Source of the DNA: Bacillota bacterium | GTDB taxonomy: Bacteria > Bacillota > Dethiobacteria > DTU022 | NCBI GenBank assembly: GCA_033549065.1 | Contig: JAWSUE010000014.1 | Location: 10,573 to 65,686, forward strand | Length of the DNA: 55,114 bases | Reading direction: 5' to 3' | In this document: positions 1 to 8,990 of the stretch, piece after piece | How the letters are laid out: each line of letters starts with the position of its first letter | Numbering within the stretch: the stretch's first letter is position 1 | The notes under the pieces: generated by a model | Told to the model about the DNA's origin: nothing | Database searches by the model: none | Seen by the model: the letters and a program-made list of their open reading frames with translations, nothing else | Translations under genes and position numbers: made by a program

Positions 1-543
1 TATATAAAAACCAGGATGAATGTAACAAATTATATCGATGCTTTGATCGCCCAGATGTTTTTTGCCCAGACAGACCAGGGCAATATTCGTTACTGGCGGG
101 AACAAAGCGACGAAGGCCGCTGGCACTGGCTCGTTTATGACCTGGACTGGTGTTTCTGGCCCAGCCACCTGCACCACAATACCCTGGCCAGCATGACCAA
201 CCCGGCAGGCACAGGTTATAATAATGCGGTAAGTACAACTCTCACGGTTAATCTACTTAGAAATGAGGAATTCAAAAAGGAATTCATTGAAAGGTTTGCC
301 TATCACCTGAACAACACGTTTACAGCGGAAAAGGTAATTGCCAGGATTGATGAGCTTGCATCCAAGATCGAGCCGGAAATGCCCCGCCAGGTAGAGCGTT
401 GGGGCGGCTCCATGGAACGCTGGTACAGGGAAGTTGAACATTTACGAAATTTTGCCAGGCAGAGGCCGGCAATCGTAACAGAACAGATCAGGCGAAAGTT
501 TAACCTGAGTGATCAAGAGATGACGATTTTCGGGAGGTATTAA
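1..543 (+). CDS. cotH: CotH-family spore coat protein kinase, C-terminal part (5' end outside window)
   Basis: The reading frame is open from the first base, so only the last 180 codons are present. The fragment resembles the C-terminal part of the CotH family, atypical protein kinases that phosphorylate spore-coat proteins. Seen here: an N-terminal stretch like the family's D-x-x-N-Y-I-D-x-L-I-A-x-M block, and a hydrophobic, tryptophan-rich segment ending in the core D-L-D-W, which fits the Mg-binding acidic motif. The stop codon is one base before the next gene, so cotH, the DUF4956 gene and the VTC gene form one operon. The kinase assignment is inferred from family resemblance; the ATP-binding half is outside the window. 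Confidence 0.75.
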   Translation, partial: YIKTRMNVTNYIDALIAQMFFAQTDQGNIRYWREQSDEGRWHWLVYDLDWCFWPSHLHHNTLASMTNPAGTGYNNAVSTTLTVNLLRNEEFKKEFIERFAYHLNNTFTAEKVIARIDELASKIEPEMPRQVERWGGSMERWYREVEHLRNFARQRPAIVTEQIRRKFNLSDQEMTIFGRY

Positions 544-544
544 T

Positions 545-1225
545 ATGTGGCAGCAGATAATTGAATCATTTGCAATACCCGGAGAGTTGACTTTAAGCCT
601 TCTAACAGCCCTGATAATGGCGCTGGTCTTATCATTTATAATTGCCATGATCTACCGCAACACACATCGGGGGATGAATTATGAGCCGGCCTTTCTGACA
701 ACCCTGGTTCTGATAGCTCCGGTTGTCGCGCTGGTTATGTTTTTCATTCGTGGTGATCTTGTTTTATCCCTGGGATTGATCGGTTCCCTTTCCATCGTCC
801 GCTTCAGGACACCGATAAAGGATACACGGGATATGGTTTACCTCTTCTGGGCTATTGTAGTCGGCCTGGGCTGCGGAACGGAAAACTGGACTATAGCGCT
901 GTTGGCAACATTGTTTATCTCCATAATCATCTTCTTCCTGTTTATTATCGAATATGGACGTCCGAAACATTCAGATTTTGTCCTGGTTGTATCGGGGCAT
1001 AGTGAACATTCACCCCAAGGCGCCGGTGAGCTTATCCAGCAGTACGCTTCGCGTTTCAGGATTCGTTCTCATGATATCGTAGACGGTGGATGGGAAATTG
1101 TATACGAACTGCGATTCACAAAAGAGCAGGAACAGCTGACAGAACAGTTTATTACAGAATTAAAATCATTGGAAGGCGTAAACAAAGTATCCCTTCTGGC
1201 CCCCCAACTGGCCTTACCGATGTAA
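545..1225 (+). CDS. DUF4956 family integral membrane protein
   Basis: A 226-residue protein with about four hydrophobic segments in residues 15-140 and a soluble C-terminal domain (about 145-226). The stretch around residues 78-110 (G-S-L-S-I-V-R-F-R-T-P, then D-T-R-D-M) is the hallmark of DUF4956. The soluble tail looks like a small alpha/beta, ferredoxin-like fold. GGAGGT lies 6 bases before the ATG and overlaps the end of the cotH-like gene, so the genes are co-transcribed and probably coupled. The biochemical role of DUF4956 is not known to me. Its constant company with CotH and VTC-domain proteins suggests a membrane component of the same pathway. Confidence 0.85.
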   Translation: MWQQIIESFAIPGELTLSLLTALIMALVLSFIIAMIYRNTHRGMNYEPAFLTTLVLIAPVVALVMFFIRGDLVLSLGLIGSLSIVRFRTPIKDTRDMVYLFWAIVVGLGCGTENWTIALLATLFISIIIFFLFIIEYGRPKHSDFVLVVSGHSEHSPQGAGELIQQYASRFRIRSHDIVDGGWEIVYELRFTKEQEQLTEQFITELKSLEGVNKVSLLAPQLALPM

Positions 1226-1241
1226 TTGGAGATAAATATTG

Positions 1242-1982
1242 ATGAACTTATTTAAAAAACCTGAACAAACGGTTATTCCCTGGCGGTTCGAATACAAGTA
1301 CCGCATTTCTCTTTCGACTTATTACCAGTTCAGAAATGCCCTTGCGCCACACATGGAACAGGATCATTATACCCGCCGGTCACCAAGTAACCGTTACCTT
1401 GTGCGCAGTCTCTATTTTGATAATGACCAGTACCAGGCTTACTATGAAAAAATTGAAGGAAACTTTGGCAGGATTAAATGCAGGATCAGAACTTACAGTG
1501 AGGCAATGGAAGAAAATACGGTTATCAAGGCAGAACTCAAGAACCGGTGGGGTGAATCAATTGAAAAATACAGCACGTTGATAAGCCCTGACGATTACAA
1601 ATTTTTCATGAAAAACCGGCACTGGCCTGATCAGGATAACTCTATTTTGCAGGAATTCGAACGCATTTATTACCTGAGGGCTATGAAACCGAAAGTGCTG
1701 GTTGAATATTATCGCGAAGGGTATATTCCCCGCAACCGGGAAGACGTACGGATAACCCTTGATCATGATGTGCGCAGCTGCAGCACCGATAGTTTATTCC
1801 CGAAACCTGCACATTTTAAAAGACACTATTTCCATCTGGTGATTTTAGAGATAAAATGCAGAAAGCAGCAGCCTTACTGGCTAAGCAGGCTGATCCGCCA
1901 ATATGGTTTAAAATATATTGCAAACAGTAAATACACCCAGGGGATTGATGCTGTCCGTCCCGATTTTATAAGTCCATATTGA
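1242..1982 (+). CDS. VTC-domain polyphosphate polymerase family protein
   Basis: A 246-residue protein with the layout of the VTC domain, the catalytic tunnel domain of the yeast Vtc4 polyphosphate polymerase. Seen in order: an N-terminal R-x-E-x-K-Y-R motif (about residue 18), S-L-Y-F-D-N (about 54), R-x-R-x-Y (about 80), K-A-E-L-K (about 93), V-E-Y-Y-R (about 150) and L-E-I-K-C-R (about 202). These basic and acidic tunnel residues fit nucleotide and phosphate binding. An in-frame TTG at 1239 is an alternative start; the ATG at 1242 is 10 bases after GGAG. It is the third gene of the cotH operon. Whether it makes polyphosphate or another phosphate polymer is not shown by the sequence. Confidence 0.85.
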   Translation: MNLFKKPEQTVIPWRFEYKYRISLSTYYQFRNALAPHMEQDHYTRRSPSNRYLVRSLYFDNDQYQAYYEKIEGNFGRIKCRIRTYSEAMEENTVIKAELKNRWGESIEKYSTLISPDDYKFFMKNRHWPDQDNSILQEFERIYYLRAMKPKVLVEYYREGYIPRNREDVRITLDHDVRSCSTDSLFPKPAHFKRHYFHLVILEIKCRKQQPYWLSRLIRQYGLKYIANSKYTQGIDAVRPDFISPY

Positions 1983-1998
1983 AACAGGTGAAAACTAA

Positions 1999-2919
1999 AT
2001 GCCCTACAACAAAAACCTTACTATCCTTTCATATCTTACCGTCTGTATCGTCTGGGGTTCAACCTACCTGGCCATCCGTATCGGGGTTACCGATATGCCA
2101 TTCCTGGCTTTCGCCGGTATCCGTTTCTTTACCGCCGGAGTTATCATTCTGACAATTTCATTGATTAAGCGCTGGACTTTTCCTGAAACCTTTCAGGATT
2201 ACAAAACCCTGATCATAGCCGGAGCTTTACTGCTCTTTGTGAGCAACGGACTGATCTGCTGGGCTGAACAGTGGCTGGAATCAAACCTGACAGCACTGCT
2301 CGTAGCTTCTGTTCCTCTTTTCATGGCCCTGATTGAAACAATTTTTCCAAAAGATCAGAGAATAGGTGGATTGGGCTGGGTTGGGCTGGTAGTAGGTTTT
2401 ATCGGAGTTGCTTTTCTGGTCAGTCCCCATGTAACTATGGGAGGAAGAACATTCCCCGCCATGCTTGCTGTCCTTGGCGCTTCAATGAACTGGGCTATGG
2501 CTTCAATATATTTGAAGCGAAGAACAGTGAGCGGTTCCATGATGCCCAATGTAGGTATCCAGATGACTTCCGCCGGGCTGGCTTTCCTTTTAAGCGCATT
2601 TTTCTTTGGAGGCATATCGATTGCCGGAGCATCTTCGAGAGGAATAGCCGCACTTATCTACCTGATCATCATCGGCTCGATTATTGCCTATACGGCATTC
2701 AACTATATGATCAAGGCTCTGCCGGCTTCAAAAGCAGGAACCTATGCCTATATTAATCCGGTAGTAGCTGTAATTCTGGGAGCGCTGATTCTTCAGGAAG
2801 AGATTACATTGAGAAGCATTATTGCAGCAGCAGTGATCCTGGGCGGGGTAATTCTTGTCCAGATCTCCAAGGTTAAATATATCGCACCGGCAGCAGTTGA
2901 GCAGGCAAGTAAAGGATAA
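1999..2919 (+). CDS. EamA/DMT superfamily transporter
   Basis: A 306-residue, very hydrophobic protein with about ten membrane segments arranged as two EamA repeats (about residues 8-145 and 155-293), typical of drug/metabolite exporters of the YedA/RhaT type. The N-terminal W-G-S-T-Y-L-A-I-R block and the C-terminal A-Y-I-N-P-V-V-A-x-x-L-G block are characteristic. The gene starts 16 bases after the VTC gene, with AGGTG upstream, so it may be read through from that operon. Substrate unknown; amino acids or other small metabolites are usual for the family. Confidence 0.85.
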   Translation: MPYNKNLTILSYLTVCIVWGSTYLAIRIGVTDMPFLAFAGIRFFTAGVIILTISLIKRWTFPETFQDYKTLIIAGALLLFVSNGLICWAEQWLESNLTALLVASVPLFMALIETIFPKDQRIGGLGWVGLVVGFIGVAFLVSPHVTMGGRTFPAMLAVLGASMNWAMASIYLKRRTVSGSMMPNVGIQMTSAGLAFLLSAFFFGGISIAGASSRGIAALIYLIIIGSIIAYTAFNYMIKALPASKAGTYAYINPVVAVILGALILQEEITLRSIIAAAVILGGVILVQISKVKYIAPAAVEQASKG

Positions 2920-2944
2920 ATTTGCTGGTTATATAATTCAGATA

Positions 2945-3382
2945 TCAGTGGAGTGTTTCATCTCCACCGCCATCGCGGGCGATTATATCCTGGTAATCAT
3001 AGGTAAACTCAACCATCTTGGTGGCCATAAATATCGGTGCTTCTACACGCAAAGCAAGGGCAATTGCATCGCTCGGTCTTGAATCGAAAATTAAATCCAC
3101 ACCATTATGCTTCATATAAATTTCTGCATAAAAGGTGCTATCCTTGATATCTGTAATTACTATCTTTTCGACAACGGCCCCGAGTTGTTCACAAAATGTC
3201 TTTAATAGATCATGAGTTAACGGACGTGGTGGTGTTTCTCCCTGCAGTACAAGGGCAATGGCCTGTGCCTCAAGAGGACCGATCGATATGGGCAAAACTT
3301 TTTTTTCTTCGTCATCCATTAACAGGACCAGAAAATTGCCGCCCTGATCCGCCGTAACAGTTTTTACTTCCATTTTAATCAC
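2945..3382 (-). CDS. Bifunctional nuclease family protein (DUF151)
   Basis: A 145-residue protein of the DUF151/BFN domain family. Conserved blocks seen: L-P-I-S-I-G-P-L-E-A-Q-A-I (about residues 30-42), R-P-L-T-H-D-L (about 54-60) and the S-R-P-S-D-A-I-A-L-A-L-R segment (about 101-112). Some members have DNase/RNase activity; many are uncharacterised. The start is a GTG with a strong GGAGGA 8 bases upstream; an ATG three codons later is less well spaced. It converges with the EamA gene with only 25 bases between the stops. Single-gene transcription unit as far as can be seen. Confidence 0.85.
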   Translation of the reverse strand: MIKMEVKTVTADQGGNFLVLLMDDEEKKVLPISIGPLEAQAIALVLQGETPPRPLTHDLLKTFCEQLGAVVEKIVITDIKDSTFYAEIYMKHNGVDLIFDSRPSDAIALALRVEAPIFMATKMVEFTYDYQDIIARDGGGDETLH

Positions 3383-3494
3383 TGGATGTTTCCTCCCTCA
3401 GCTCTCTTTCCTGTATTCTATCACATAAAGCTCTGGGATCAAGTCAATAAGCTCTGTTAATTTCTTGCTGAATGGAATGATAATTAATTGAATT

Positions 3495-3523
3495 TTGACT
3501 TGTATATGAATTTTTTGTAAAAT
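3495..3523 (+). promoter_or_regulatory. Sigma-A-type promoter of the dodecin gene
   Basis: TTGACT, a 17-base spacer, then TAAAAT. It lies about 38 bases before the dodecin start codon with a strong ribosome site between. Confidence 0.75.
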
Positions 3524-3560
3524 AAAATTAAGCCAATTAATCTAGAAGGAGGAAAAGATA

Positions 3561-3764
3561 ATGAACAGCGTTTATAAAGTAGTCGAGATAATCGGAACCA
3601 GTGACAAGTCCTGGGAAGATGCTGCCCGGGGAGCTGTTGAAAAAGCCTCCAAGTCACTGAGAGACCTAAGGGTTGCAGAAGTTCAGGAGCTGGATCTGAA
3701 GATTGAAGATGGGAAAATTATCTTCAGAGTCAAGCTTAATGTCTCTTTCAAGTACGAAGATTAA
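3561..3764 (+). CDS. Dodecin family flavin-binding protein
   Basis: A 67-residue protein matching dodecins, small dodecameric proteins that store or buffer flavins in the cytoplasm. Typical features: the N-terminal V-Y-K-V-V-E-I-I-G-T-S strand, the helix W-E-D-A-A-R-G-A-V-E-K-A, and the final strand with K-L-N-V-S-F-K-Y-E. Full length for the family. AAGGAGGA precedes the ATG and a clear promoter lies upstream, with a terminator after the gene, so it is monocistronic. High flavin demand from the many flavoproteins in the window fits a storage role; that link is inference. Confidence 0.92.
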   Translation: MNSVYKVVEIIGTSDKSWEDAARGAVEKASKSLRDLRVAEVQELDLKIEDGKIIFRVKLNVSFKYED

Positions 3765-3798
3765 ATTTAAAAATTAAATAGAAACTAAAAATTTGGTA

Positions 3799-3828
3799 GG
3801 GCGGTACTGAAATATTGCAGTACCGCCC
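3799..3828 (+). terminator. Hairpin terminator after dodecin gene
   Basis: Perfect 11-bp stem GGGCGGTACTG / CAGTACCGCCC with an 8-base loop, followed by GTCTTT. The T-run is short. Confidence 0.75.
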
Positions 3829-3894
3829 GTCTTTGTGAATTAATAAACAATACATACCATTTATTTCCAGTCTTCAAAAAAAACAGTAATTTTT

Positions 3895-3923
3895 TTGACA
3901 AAATGAACGCTCAAGGTTAGAAT
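3895..3923 (+). promoter_or_regulatory. Near-consensus promoter of the Rrf2 regulator gene
   Basis: TTGACA, a 17-base spacer and TAGAAT. It is the strongest -35 box in the window, about 63 bases before the chosen TTG start. Confidence 0.8.
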
Positions 3924-3985
3924 TAGAGCGAATACTCCTATTAATGAAATCGATAAAATATTATTTTCACATGGAGGTAACTATT

Positions 3986-4411
3986 TTGAAGTTATCCACG
4001 AAAGTCCGTTATGCAACCAGGGCGATGATTGAACTCGCTATGAACTACAAGGTTGAACCGATCCAGCTAAATGATATAGCCAACAAACAGGGTGTATCAG
4101 TTAAATATCTGGAACAGATAATGGCTCCGCTGAGGGTGAAAGGTTATGTGAGAACCCAGAAAGGGAGTCGCGGGGGATATCACCTGAATATTGACCCTAA
4201 ACAATTAACCCTTTATCAAATTATTGAAAGTATTGAGGGTTCACTTGCTCCGGTAGATTGTGTTGATGATGAATCAACATGTGATCGCTCACCCATCTGT
4301 GTAACCAGACCGGTTTGGGTAAGTGTAAGAGACGCTATCAAGAATGAACTGGAAGCTCATACTCTGGCTCAGCTCGCTGCTGAACAGGAAAAAATATATT
4401 CCCGATTATAA
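3986..4411 (+). CDS. Rrf2 family transcriptional regulator, probably Fe-S sensing
   Basis: A 141-residue Rrf2-type repressor. The N-terminal winged helix is plain (L-S-T-K-V-R-Y-A-T-R-A-M, then Y-L-E-Q-I-M and the wing G-S-R-G-G-Y). Three cysteines follow in the order C-x6-C-x5-C at about residues 91-105. This is close to the cluster-binding cysteines of IscR (spacing 5 and 5), so an iron-sulfur or redox sensor is likely; CymR-type regulators lack these. The TTG start is preferred because GGAGG lies 8 bases before it; an upstream ATG would add 14 unrelated residues. No isc or cys genes adjoin it, so its targets are unknown. Confidence 0.85.
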   Translation: MKLSTKVRYATRAMIELAMNYKVEPIQLNDIANKQGVSVKYLEQIMAPLRVKGYVRTQKGSRGGYHLNIDPKQLTLYQIIESIEGSLAPVDCVDDESTCDRSPICVTRPVWVSVRDAIKNELEAHTLAQLAAEQEKIYSRL

Positions 4412-4418
4412 GTAATTA

Positions 4419-5543
4419 TTACCTGCTGTATGTATGATAACCGCGCTCGTTCAACAGATCGAGCGCTTTTTTATGCTGATCCCTGCTCCTGAAGCCGAGT
4501 CTGACACTACCTCCGGCAAGTTCTCTCACATGAACTATCTCGATTGCATCGATATTAATTCCTGCTTCTCCCAGCAAGGTCGCTACCTTGCCAATTATTC
4601 CCGGTGTATCACGGACAAGAACAGTCAGTTCGAAAATCTCGGGAAGGATGCCTTTGCCCCTGTGAGGTATGGATTTGCGATAATCCCGGGCTTGAAGCAG
4701 GTATTCCCGGACTGATTCGGCATCCGGTTCAGTCAGGTATTTTTCCAGGGTGCCCAGACTTTCTTTAAATGCTTTGAGGGCAGACAAGAGCGCCCAGCGG
4801 TTGCTGATAAAAATATCACGCCAAACATCAGGATTGCCCAGGGCAATTCTTGTACTGTCCCGAAATCCTCCTGCGGCAAGAGTCCGGACCAGTTCCATAT
4901 CAGGCTTTCCGGCAACACTGTTTACCAGTGCCGCCGCTGTCATGTGCGGCAGGTGGCTGATCAGGGCAACTACCGTATCGTGGGTTAGCGGATCGAGAAT
5001 GATCGGCTGAGCGCCGGCTGCTTCGAACAAGTCACTTAACTTATCAACAATCTCTTTTGGAGTATCCTCTTGAGGGGTCAAAACATAGATAGCATTTTCC
5101 AGTAATACCGGATCTGCGCCGTTTATACCGCTTTCTTCGGAGCCGGCCATGGGATGGCCGCCGATGAAAGTTGCGGTACCTGGTAGAAGCTGTTCTGCTG
5201 TTGCCATAACTGAACTCTTGGTGCTGCCAACATCGGTAATGACAACTCCTTTTTCCAGGTCGGGAAGGATCTCTTTTAACAGTTCAGGAGTAGTCATCAC
5301 CGGCACGGCAATGATGATTAATTCAGCCCCCCTGACTGCGGCAGATAGCGATTCTGCCCTATAATCTGCAGCGCCCTTGTCTACAGCCAAACGGGAAGCA
5401 ACATCGTCGATGTCGTAACAGGTAATGTTGCCAACCAGGTTATTTTCCCGGAGAGCCATTCCTATACTGCCGCCGATCAAACCGGTTCCCAGCAGTGCAA
5501 CTTTTTTGTAGAAGCTCTTTTTATCAGAGAATTTTTCCGACAC
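4419..5543 (-). CDS. tyrA: Prephenate dehydrogenase with C-terminal ACT domain
   Basis: A 374-residue enzyme converting prephenate to 4-hydroxyphenylpyruvate for tyrosine synthesis. The N-terminal Rossmann motif G-T-G-L-I-G-G-S is at about residues 19-26. The catalytic region has G-G-H-P-M-A-G-S-E and S-H-L-P-H. Residues from about 303 form an ACT domain, the usual site of tyrosine feedback control. The start is GTG with GGAG about 9 bases upstream, and it overlaps the end of aroF by 20 bases, which shows translational coupling. It is the last gene of the asd-to-tyrA run. Confidence 0.92.
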   Translation of the reverse strand: MSEKFSDKKSFYKKVALLGTGLIGGSIGMALRENNLVGNITCYDIDDVASRLAVDKGAADYRAESLSAAVRGAELIIIAVPVMTTPELLKEILPDLEKGVVITDVGSTKSSVMATAEQLLPGTATFIGGHPMAGSEESGINGADPVLLENAIYVLTPQEDTPKEIVDKLSDLFEAAGAQPIILDPLTHDTVVALISHLPHMTAAALVNSVAGKPDMELVRTLAAGGFRDSTRIALGNPDVWRDIFISNRWALLSALKAFKESLGTLEKYLTEPDAESVREYLLQARDYRKSIPHRGKGILPEIFELTVLVRDTPGIIGKVATLLGEAGINIDAIEIVHVRELAGGSVRLGFRSRDQHKKALDLLNERGYHTYSR

Positions 5544-6537
5544 TTAGAGACACTCCTTTTAATTCGCTGACCAGGTCATTGAACTGTTGGGGGGTTAATG
5601 ACTGGGGACCATCAGAGAGCGCTTCCTGGGGATTGGGATGGACCTCGATCATCAGGCCGTCTGCACCGGCAGCAATTGCCGCTTTACTCATTGAAGGCAC
5701 CAGGCTGGATACACCGGTTCCGTGGCTGGGATCAACGATTATTGGCAGGTGGCTAAGCTGAGCTATGAGGGGCACTGCGCTGATATCAAGGGTGTTACGG
5801 GTGTAAGGTTCAAAAGTCCTGATACCCCGCTCACAGAGAATCACTTCATAATTTCCTCCGCTTAAAATGTATTCTGCGGCCATCAGCCACTCCTCAATGG
5901 TCGCTGACAGCCCTCTTTTCAACAACACGGGTTTGCGAATTTTACCCAGTTCCCGGAGGAGAAAGTAATTTTGCATATTCCGTGCGCCAACCTGGATTAT
6001 ATCGGCACATTCGACTACTTCACCGACGGTAAACTGATCCATCACCTCGGTCACAATCAGTAAACCTGTTTTTGATCTGACATCATCGAGAAATTGAAGA
6101 CCCTGTTTCTCCAGTCCCTGGAAACTGTATGGTGAAGTTCTCGGCTTAAAGGCTCCTGCCCTGAGTATTTTCGCTCCTGCTTTTTTAATGGCCTGGGCAG
6201 CCTGCATAAGCTGGTCCTCGTTCTCAACCGCACAGGGTCCGGCCATGATTACCAGTTCAGGGCCACCAATCGTTACTTCACCGATCTTGATTATCGTTTT
6301 TTCAGGATGGAATTCTTTACTGGCCAGTTTATAGGGCCGGCTAATAAATACAACCTTTTCAACCTCGGGCATTGCTTCCATCGCCTGGGCTACTTCTTCA
6401 CGGCGCTGGCCGATAACTCCGATTACAGTCCGGTTTTCACCAGTGGAAAGGTGTACCCCATAGCCCATTTTCTTTAATTTATCGGTGATCCTTGTTACTT
6501 CTTCTTTTCCGGCGCCGGGATTCATTACGACTATCAT
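5524..6537 (-). CDS. aroF: 3-deoxy-7-phosphoheptulonate synthase (DAHP synthase, type I-beta)
   Basis: A 337-residue enzyme for the first step of the shikimate pathway (phosphoenolpyruvate plus erythrose 4-phosphate). An N-terminal ferredoxin-like regulatory domain (residues 1-70) is followed by the KDPS-type barrel. Visible motifs: M-A-G-P-C-A-V-E (metal cysteine and PEP site), [15 protein letters not shown] and D-P-S-H-G-T-G. The N-terminal domain normally gives feedback control by an aromatic amino acid. GGAGGAG precedes the ATG. It is overlapped by tyrA and follows the dihydropyrimidinase-like gene by about 105 bases. Confidence 0.94.
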   Translation of the reverse strand: MIVVMNPGAGKEEVTRITDKLKKMGYGVHLSTGENRTVIGVIGQRREEVAQAMEAMPEVEKVVFISRPYKLASKEFHPEKTIIKIGEVTIGGPELVIMAGPCAVENEDQLMQAAQAIKKAGAKILRAGAFKPRTSPYSFQGLEKQGLQFLDDVRSKTGLLIVTEVMDQFTVGEVVECADIIQVGARNMQNYFLLRELGKIRKPVLLKRGLSATIEEWLMAAEYILSGGNYEVILCERGIRTFEPYTRNTLDISAVPLIAQLSHLPIIVDPSHGTGVSSLVPSMSKAAIAAGADGLMIEVHPNPQEALSDGPQSLTPQQFNDLVSELKGVSLSVGKIL

Positions 6538-6573
6538 CTTCTATATCTCCTCCTGAAAAACAATTCAGATCAG

Positions 6574-6618
6574 CCCGGTTAAACTCAGCTGAAATCTGGT
6601 TGAATTGAAATAACCGGG
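6574..6618 (-). promoter_or_regulatory. Hairpin in the aroF leader
   Basis: In the gap before aroF an 8-bp stem CCCGGTTA / TAACCGGG encloses about 29 bases. There is no T-run and no recognisable T-box or leader peptide. It could be an RNA-processing or attenuation element, or chance. Confidence 0.3.
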
Positions 6619-6642
6619 ATTAGTGATTTCTATGATTAAAGC

Positions 6643-8025
6643 TTACAGACCGCTAAAAGGAGTACGGGGCTGGAAGCGGCCGTCGCCGACAGTACCCACG
6701 TAATTTCCGTTATCAATAACCAACTGTCCGCGTAGATAAACTTTAACTGGAACTCCCAGGCCTTCATAGCCTTCATAAGGGTTATAGTCGACATTCTGGT
6801 GCTGTGTCTGACTGCTGAAAGTAAACTTTTTGACGGGATCGAATATAACCAGGTCAGCGTCACTGCCAACAGCAATAGTCCCTTTTTGCGGGTATAGGCC
6901 GAACAGCTTGGCAGGAGCAGTGCTGACCAGGTCAACGAATTTATTAATGGAAAATCGTCCGGCCACTACTCCCCCGTTATAGGTTAACTGGACCCTTGTT
7001 TCAACTCCCGGAGCGCCATTTGGAATTTTGGTATAATCGCTTTTACCAAGATCTTTCTGCCCTTTAAGGTTGAAAGAACAGTGGTCGGAGGCGACAACCT
7101 GCAAATTGCCGGATACAAGGCCGCTCCAAAGATATTCTTCATTTCCGCATTCCCTGAGTGGAGGCGACATTACATATTTTGCTCCCCCAAAGTCGGGTTC
7201 ATAGTAGCGATCCAGATCAAGGAAAAGATACTGCGGGCAGGTTTCAGCATATACTGGCAGACCGCGCAGCCGGGCATCAGCAACCCTACCCAGGGCTCCG
7301 GCATCGCTGAGATGAACCACGTAAGCCGGAGATCCGCTTAATTCAGCCATGGTAATGAAGCGGTTAACAGCTTCTTCTTCGGCTTCGGGTGGTCTGCTAA
7401 GCGCGTGATAAACCGGGTCGGTCAAGCCGGCGGCAAGCATCTCTTTGGTCAGGACGTCGATGACATCGCCATTTTCGGCGTGAACCAAAACCAGCCCCCC
7501 TGCTTCCCCAGCTCTTTTCAATACTTTCAACAGCGTCGCATCATCTACCTGAAATACTCCCTTATAGGCCATGAAAACCTTGAAAGAAGGGTAACCCTTG
7601 TTAATCAATACTGGAATTTCATTCAAGACTGCATCGGTAAGATCGGTCACGGCAATATGAAAGCCGTAATCTACCGCACATTTACCTTTAGCTCTCTGAT
7701 GCCAAGCATCAAGGGCTTCCTGGAGAGTTTTTCCCGGTGTCTGCAGGGCATAATCAACTATGCAGGTAGTAGCACCCGCTGCAGCGGCGATTGTTCCGGT
7801 AGTAAAATCATCTGCTGTAACCGTTCCGCCGAAAGGCATGTCTAAATGGGTATGGACGTCGATAGCCCCGGGTATTACCAGTTTGCCTTCTGCGTCGACG
7901 ATCTCATCCGCCTCGGTTTTCAATTCAGACCCAATTGCAACTATCTTTTCATCCTCTACCAGGATATCAGCCTGGTAACCATCAGACGCTGTAACCACAT
8001 GCCCATTCCGGATCAATAGTTTCAT
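6643..8025 (-). CDS. hydA: Dihydropyrimidinase / D-hydantoinase
   Basis: A 460-residue cyclic amidohydrolase that opens dihydrouracil, dihydrothymine or hydantoin rings. Seen: the metal motif D-V-H-T-H-L-D at about residues 57-63, the carboxylated-lysine region F-K-V-F-M-A-Y-K-G at about 149-157, V-H-A-E-N-G-D near 182 and S-D-H-C-S near 313. The length is usual for the family. GGGAGG precedes the ATG. The gene directly follows a beta-ureidopropionase-like gene, so the two would carry out consecutive steps of reductive pyrimidine degradation. No dihydropyrimidine dehydrogenase (preA/preT) is in the window. The exact substrate (pyrimidine or hydantoin) cannot be read from sequence. Confidence 0.9.
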   Translation of the reverse strand: MKLLIRNGHVVTASDGYQADILVEDEKIVAIGSELKTEADEIVDAEGKLVIPGAIDVHTHLDMPFGGTVTADDFTTGTIAAAAGATTCIVDYALQTPGKTLQEALDAWHQRAKGKCAVDYGFHIAVTDLTDAVLNEIPVLINKGYPSFKVFMAYKGVFQVDDATLLKVLKRAGEAGGLVLVHAENGDVIDVLTKEMLAAGLTDPVYHALSRPPEAEEEAVNRFITMAELSGSPAYVVHLSDAGALGRVADARLRGLPVYAETCPQYLFLDLDRYYEPDFGGAKYVMSPPLRECGNEEYLWSGLVSGNLQVVASDHCSFNLKGQKDLGKSDYTKIPNGAPGVETRVQLTYNGGVVAGRFSINKFVDLVSTAPAKLFGLYPQKGTIAVGSDADLVIFDPVKKFTFSSQTQHQNVDYNPYEGYEGLGVPVKVYLRGQLVIDNGNYVGTVGDGRFQPRTPFSGL

Positions 8026-8069
8026 TGCATTAACCTCCCGGGTATTGGATTTTAAAAAATCATGCTACT

Positions 8070-8960
8070 TTAGGGAGCACAGATCTCTTTATAAAAATCA
8101 GGCCGGCGATCCCTGTAAAACTGCCAAACATTTCTTACTTCACGAATCATTTCCAGATCGGCATCACCGATAACAACTTCTTCCTGTTCCCGGCTGCCTT
8201 CAGCAACGAACTGGCCGCGCGGGTCGCAGAGATAGCTGCTCCCGTAGAAGTGTCCCATATCCCAGGGAGATTCTACACCAACACGGTTTATCGCCCCGAC
8301 ATAATAGGCATTTGCCACTGCATGCGCCGGCTGTTCAAGCTTCCAGAGATATTCTGAGAGACCGGCAACTGTTGCTGAAGGGTTGAAGACAATTTCTGCT
8401 CCATTCAATCCGAGAATTCTCGGTCCTTCCGGGAAGTGACGATCGTAACAGATGTAAACACCAATCTTGGCAAAGGCGGTGTTGAAAACAGGATGGCCCA
8501 GGTTTCCCGGTTTGAAATAATATTTTTCCCAGAATCCTGTTGCCGGGGTTTTTCCTGCCTGAACATGGGGGATATGGATTTTACGGAATTTACCCAGGTA
8601 TTTTCCGTCTGCATCAATGATTGCCGCTGTGTTGAAATATACGCCTGTAATATCTTCTTCATACATGGGCACGACCAGAACTATTCCATACTTTTTAGCC
8701 TGCTCCTGCATAAGCTTTGTTGTCGGTCCGTCCGGTATCTTTTCCGTTGATTCATACCACTTGGTATTCTGCTCGGCACAAAAATAAGGACCGTAGAAAA
8801 TCTCCTGCAGACAAACAATCTGCGCTTTCTTTTCAGCTGCTTCTTTAATCATTTTCAGATGTTTCTCTATCGCTGTTTCCTTGTGTTTCGCCACCGGTTC
8901 GTCGCCATTCACTTCATGTTTCGCCTGAATTAAAGCGATCCGTACCAACCTGCTCATCAT
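8070..8960 (-). CDS. Beta-ureidopropionase / N-carbamoyl amidohydrolase (nitrilase superfamily)
   Basis: A 296-residue carbon-nitrogen hydrolase. The nitrilase Glu-Lys-Cys triad can be placed: Glu in L-Q-E-I-F-Y-G-P-Y-F (about residue 53), Lys in K-F-R-K-I-H-I-P (about 126) and Cys in Y-I-C-Y-D-R-H-F-P-E-G (about 172). The sequence is closest by eye to beta-ureidopropionase and N-carbamoylputrescine amidase. Its partner downstream is a dihydropyrimidinase, which favours N-carbamoyl-beta-alanine as substrate. GGAGG stands 6 bases before tandem ATG codons. Confidence 0.87.
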   Translation of the reverse strand: MMSRLVRIALIQAKHEVNGDEPVAKHKETAIEKHLKMIKEAAEKKAQIVCLQEIFYGPYFCAEQNTKWYESTEKIPDGPTTKLMQEQAKKYGIVLVVPMYEEDITGVYFNTAAIIDADGKYLGKFRKIHIPHVQAGKTPATGFWEKYYFKPGNLGHPVFNTAFAKIGVYICYDRHFPEGPRILGLNGAEIVFNPSATVAGLSEYLWKLEQPAHAVANAYYVGAINRVGVESPWDMGHFYGSSYLCDPRGQFVAEGSREQEEVVIGDADLEMIREVRNVWQFYRDRRPDFYKEICAP

Positions 8961-8990
8961 GGAGTACCTCCCTAAAAGTTTATTCGGACC

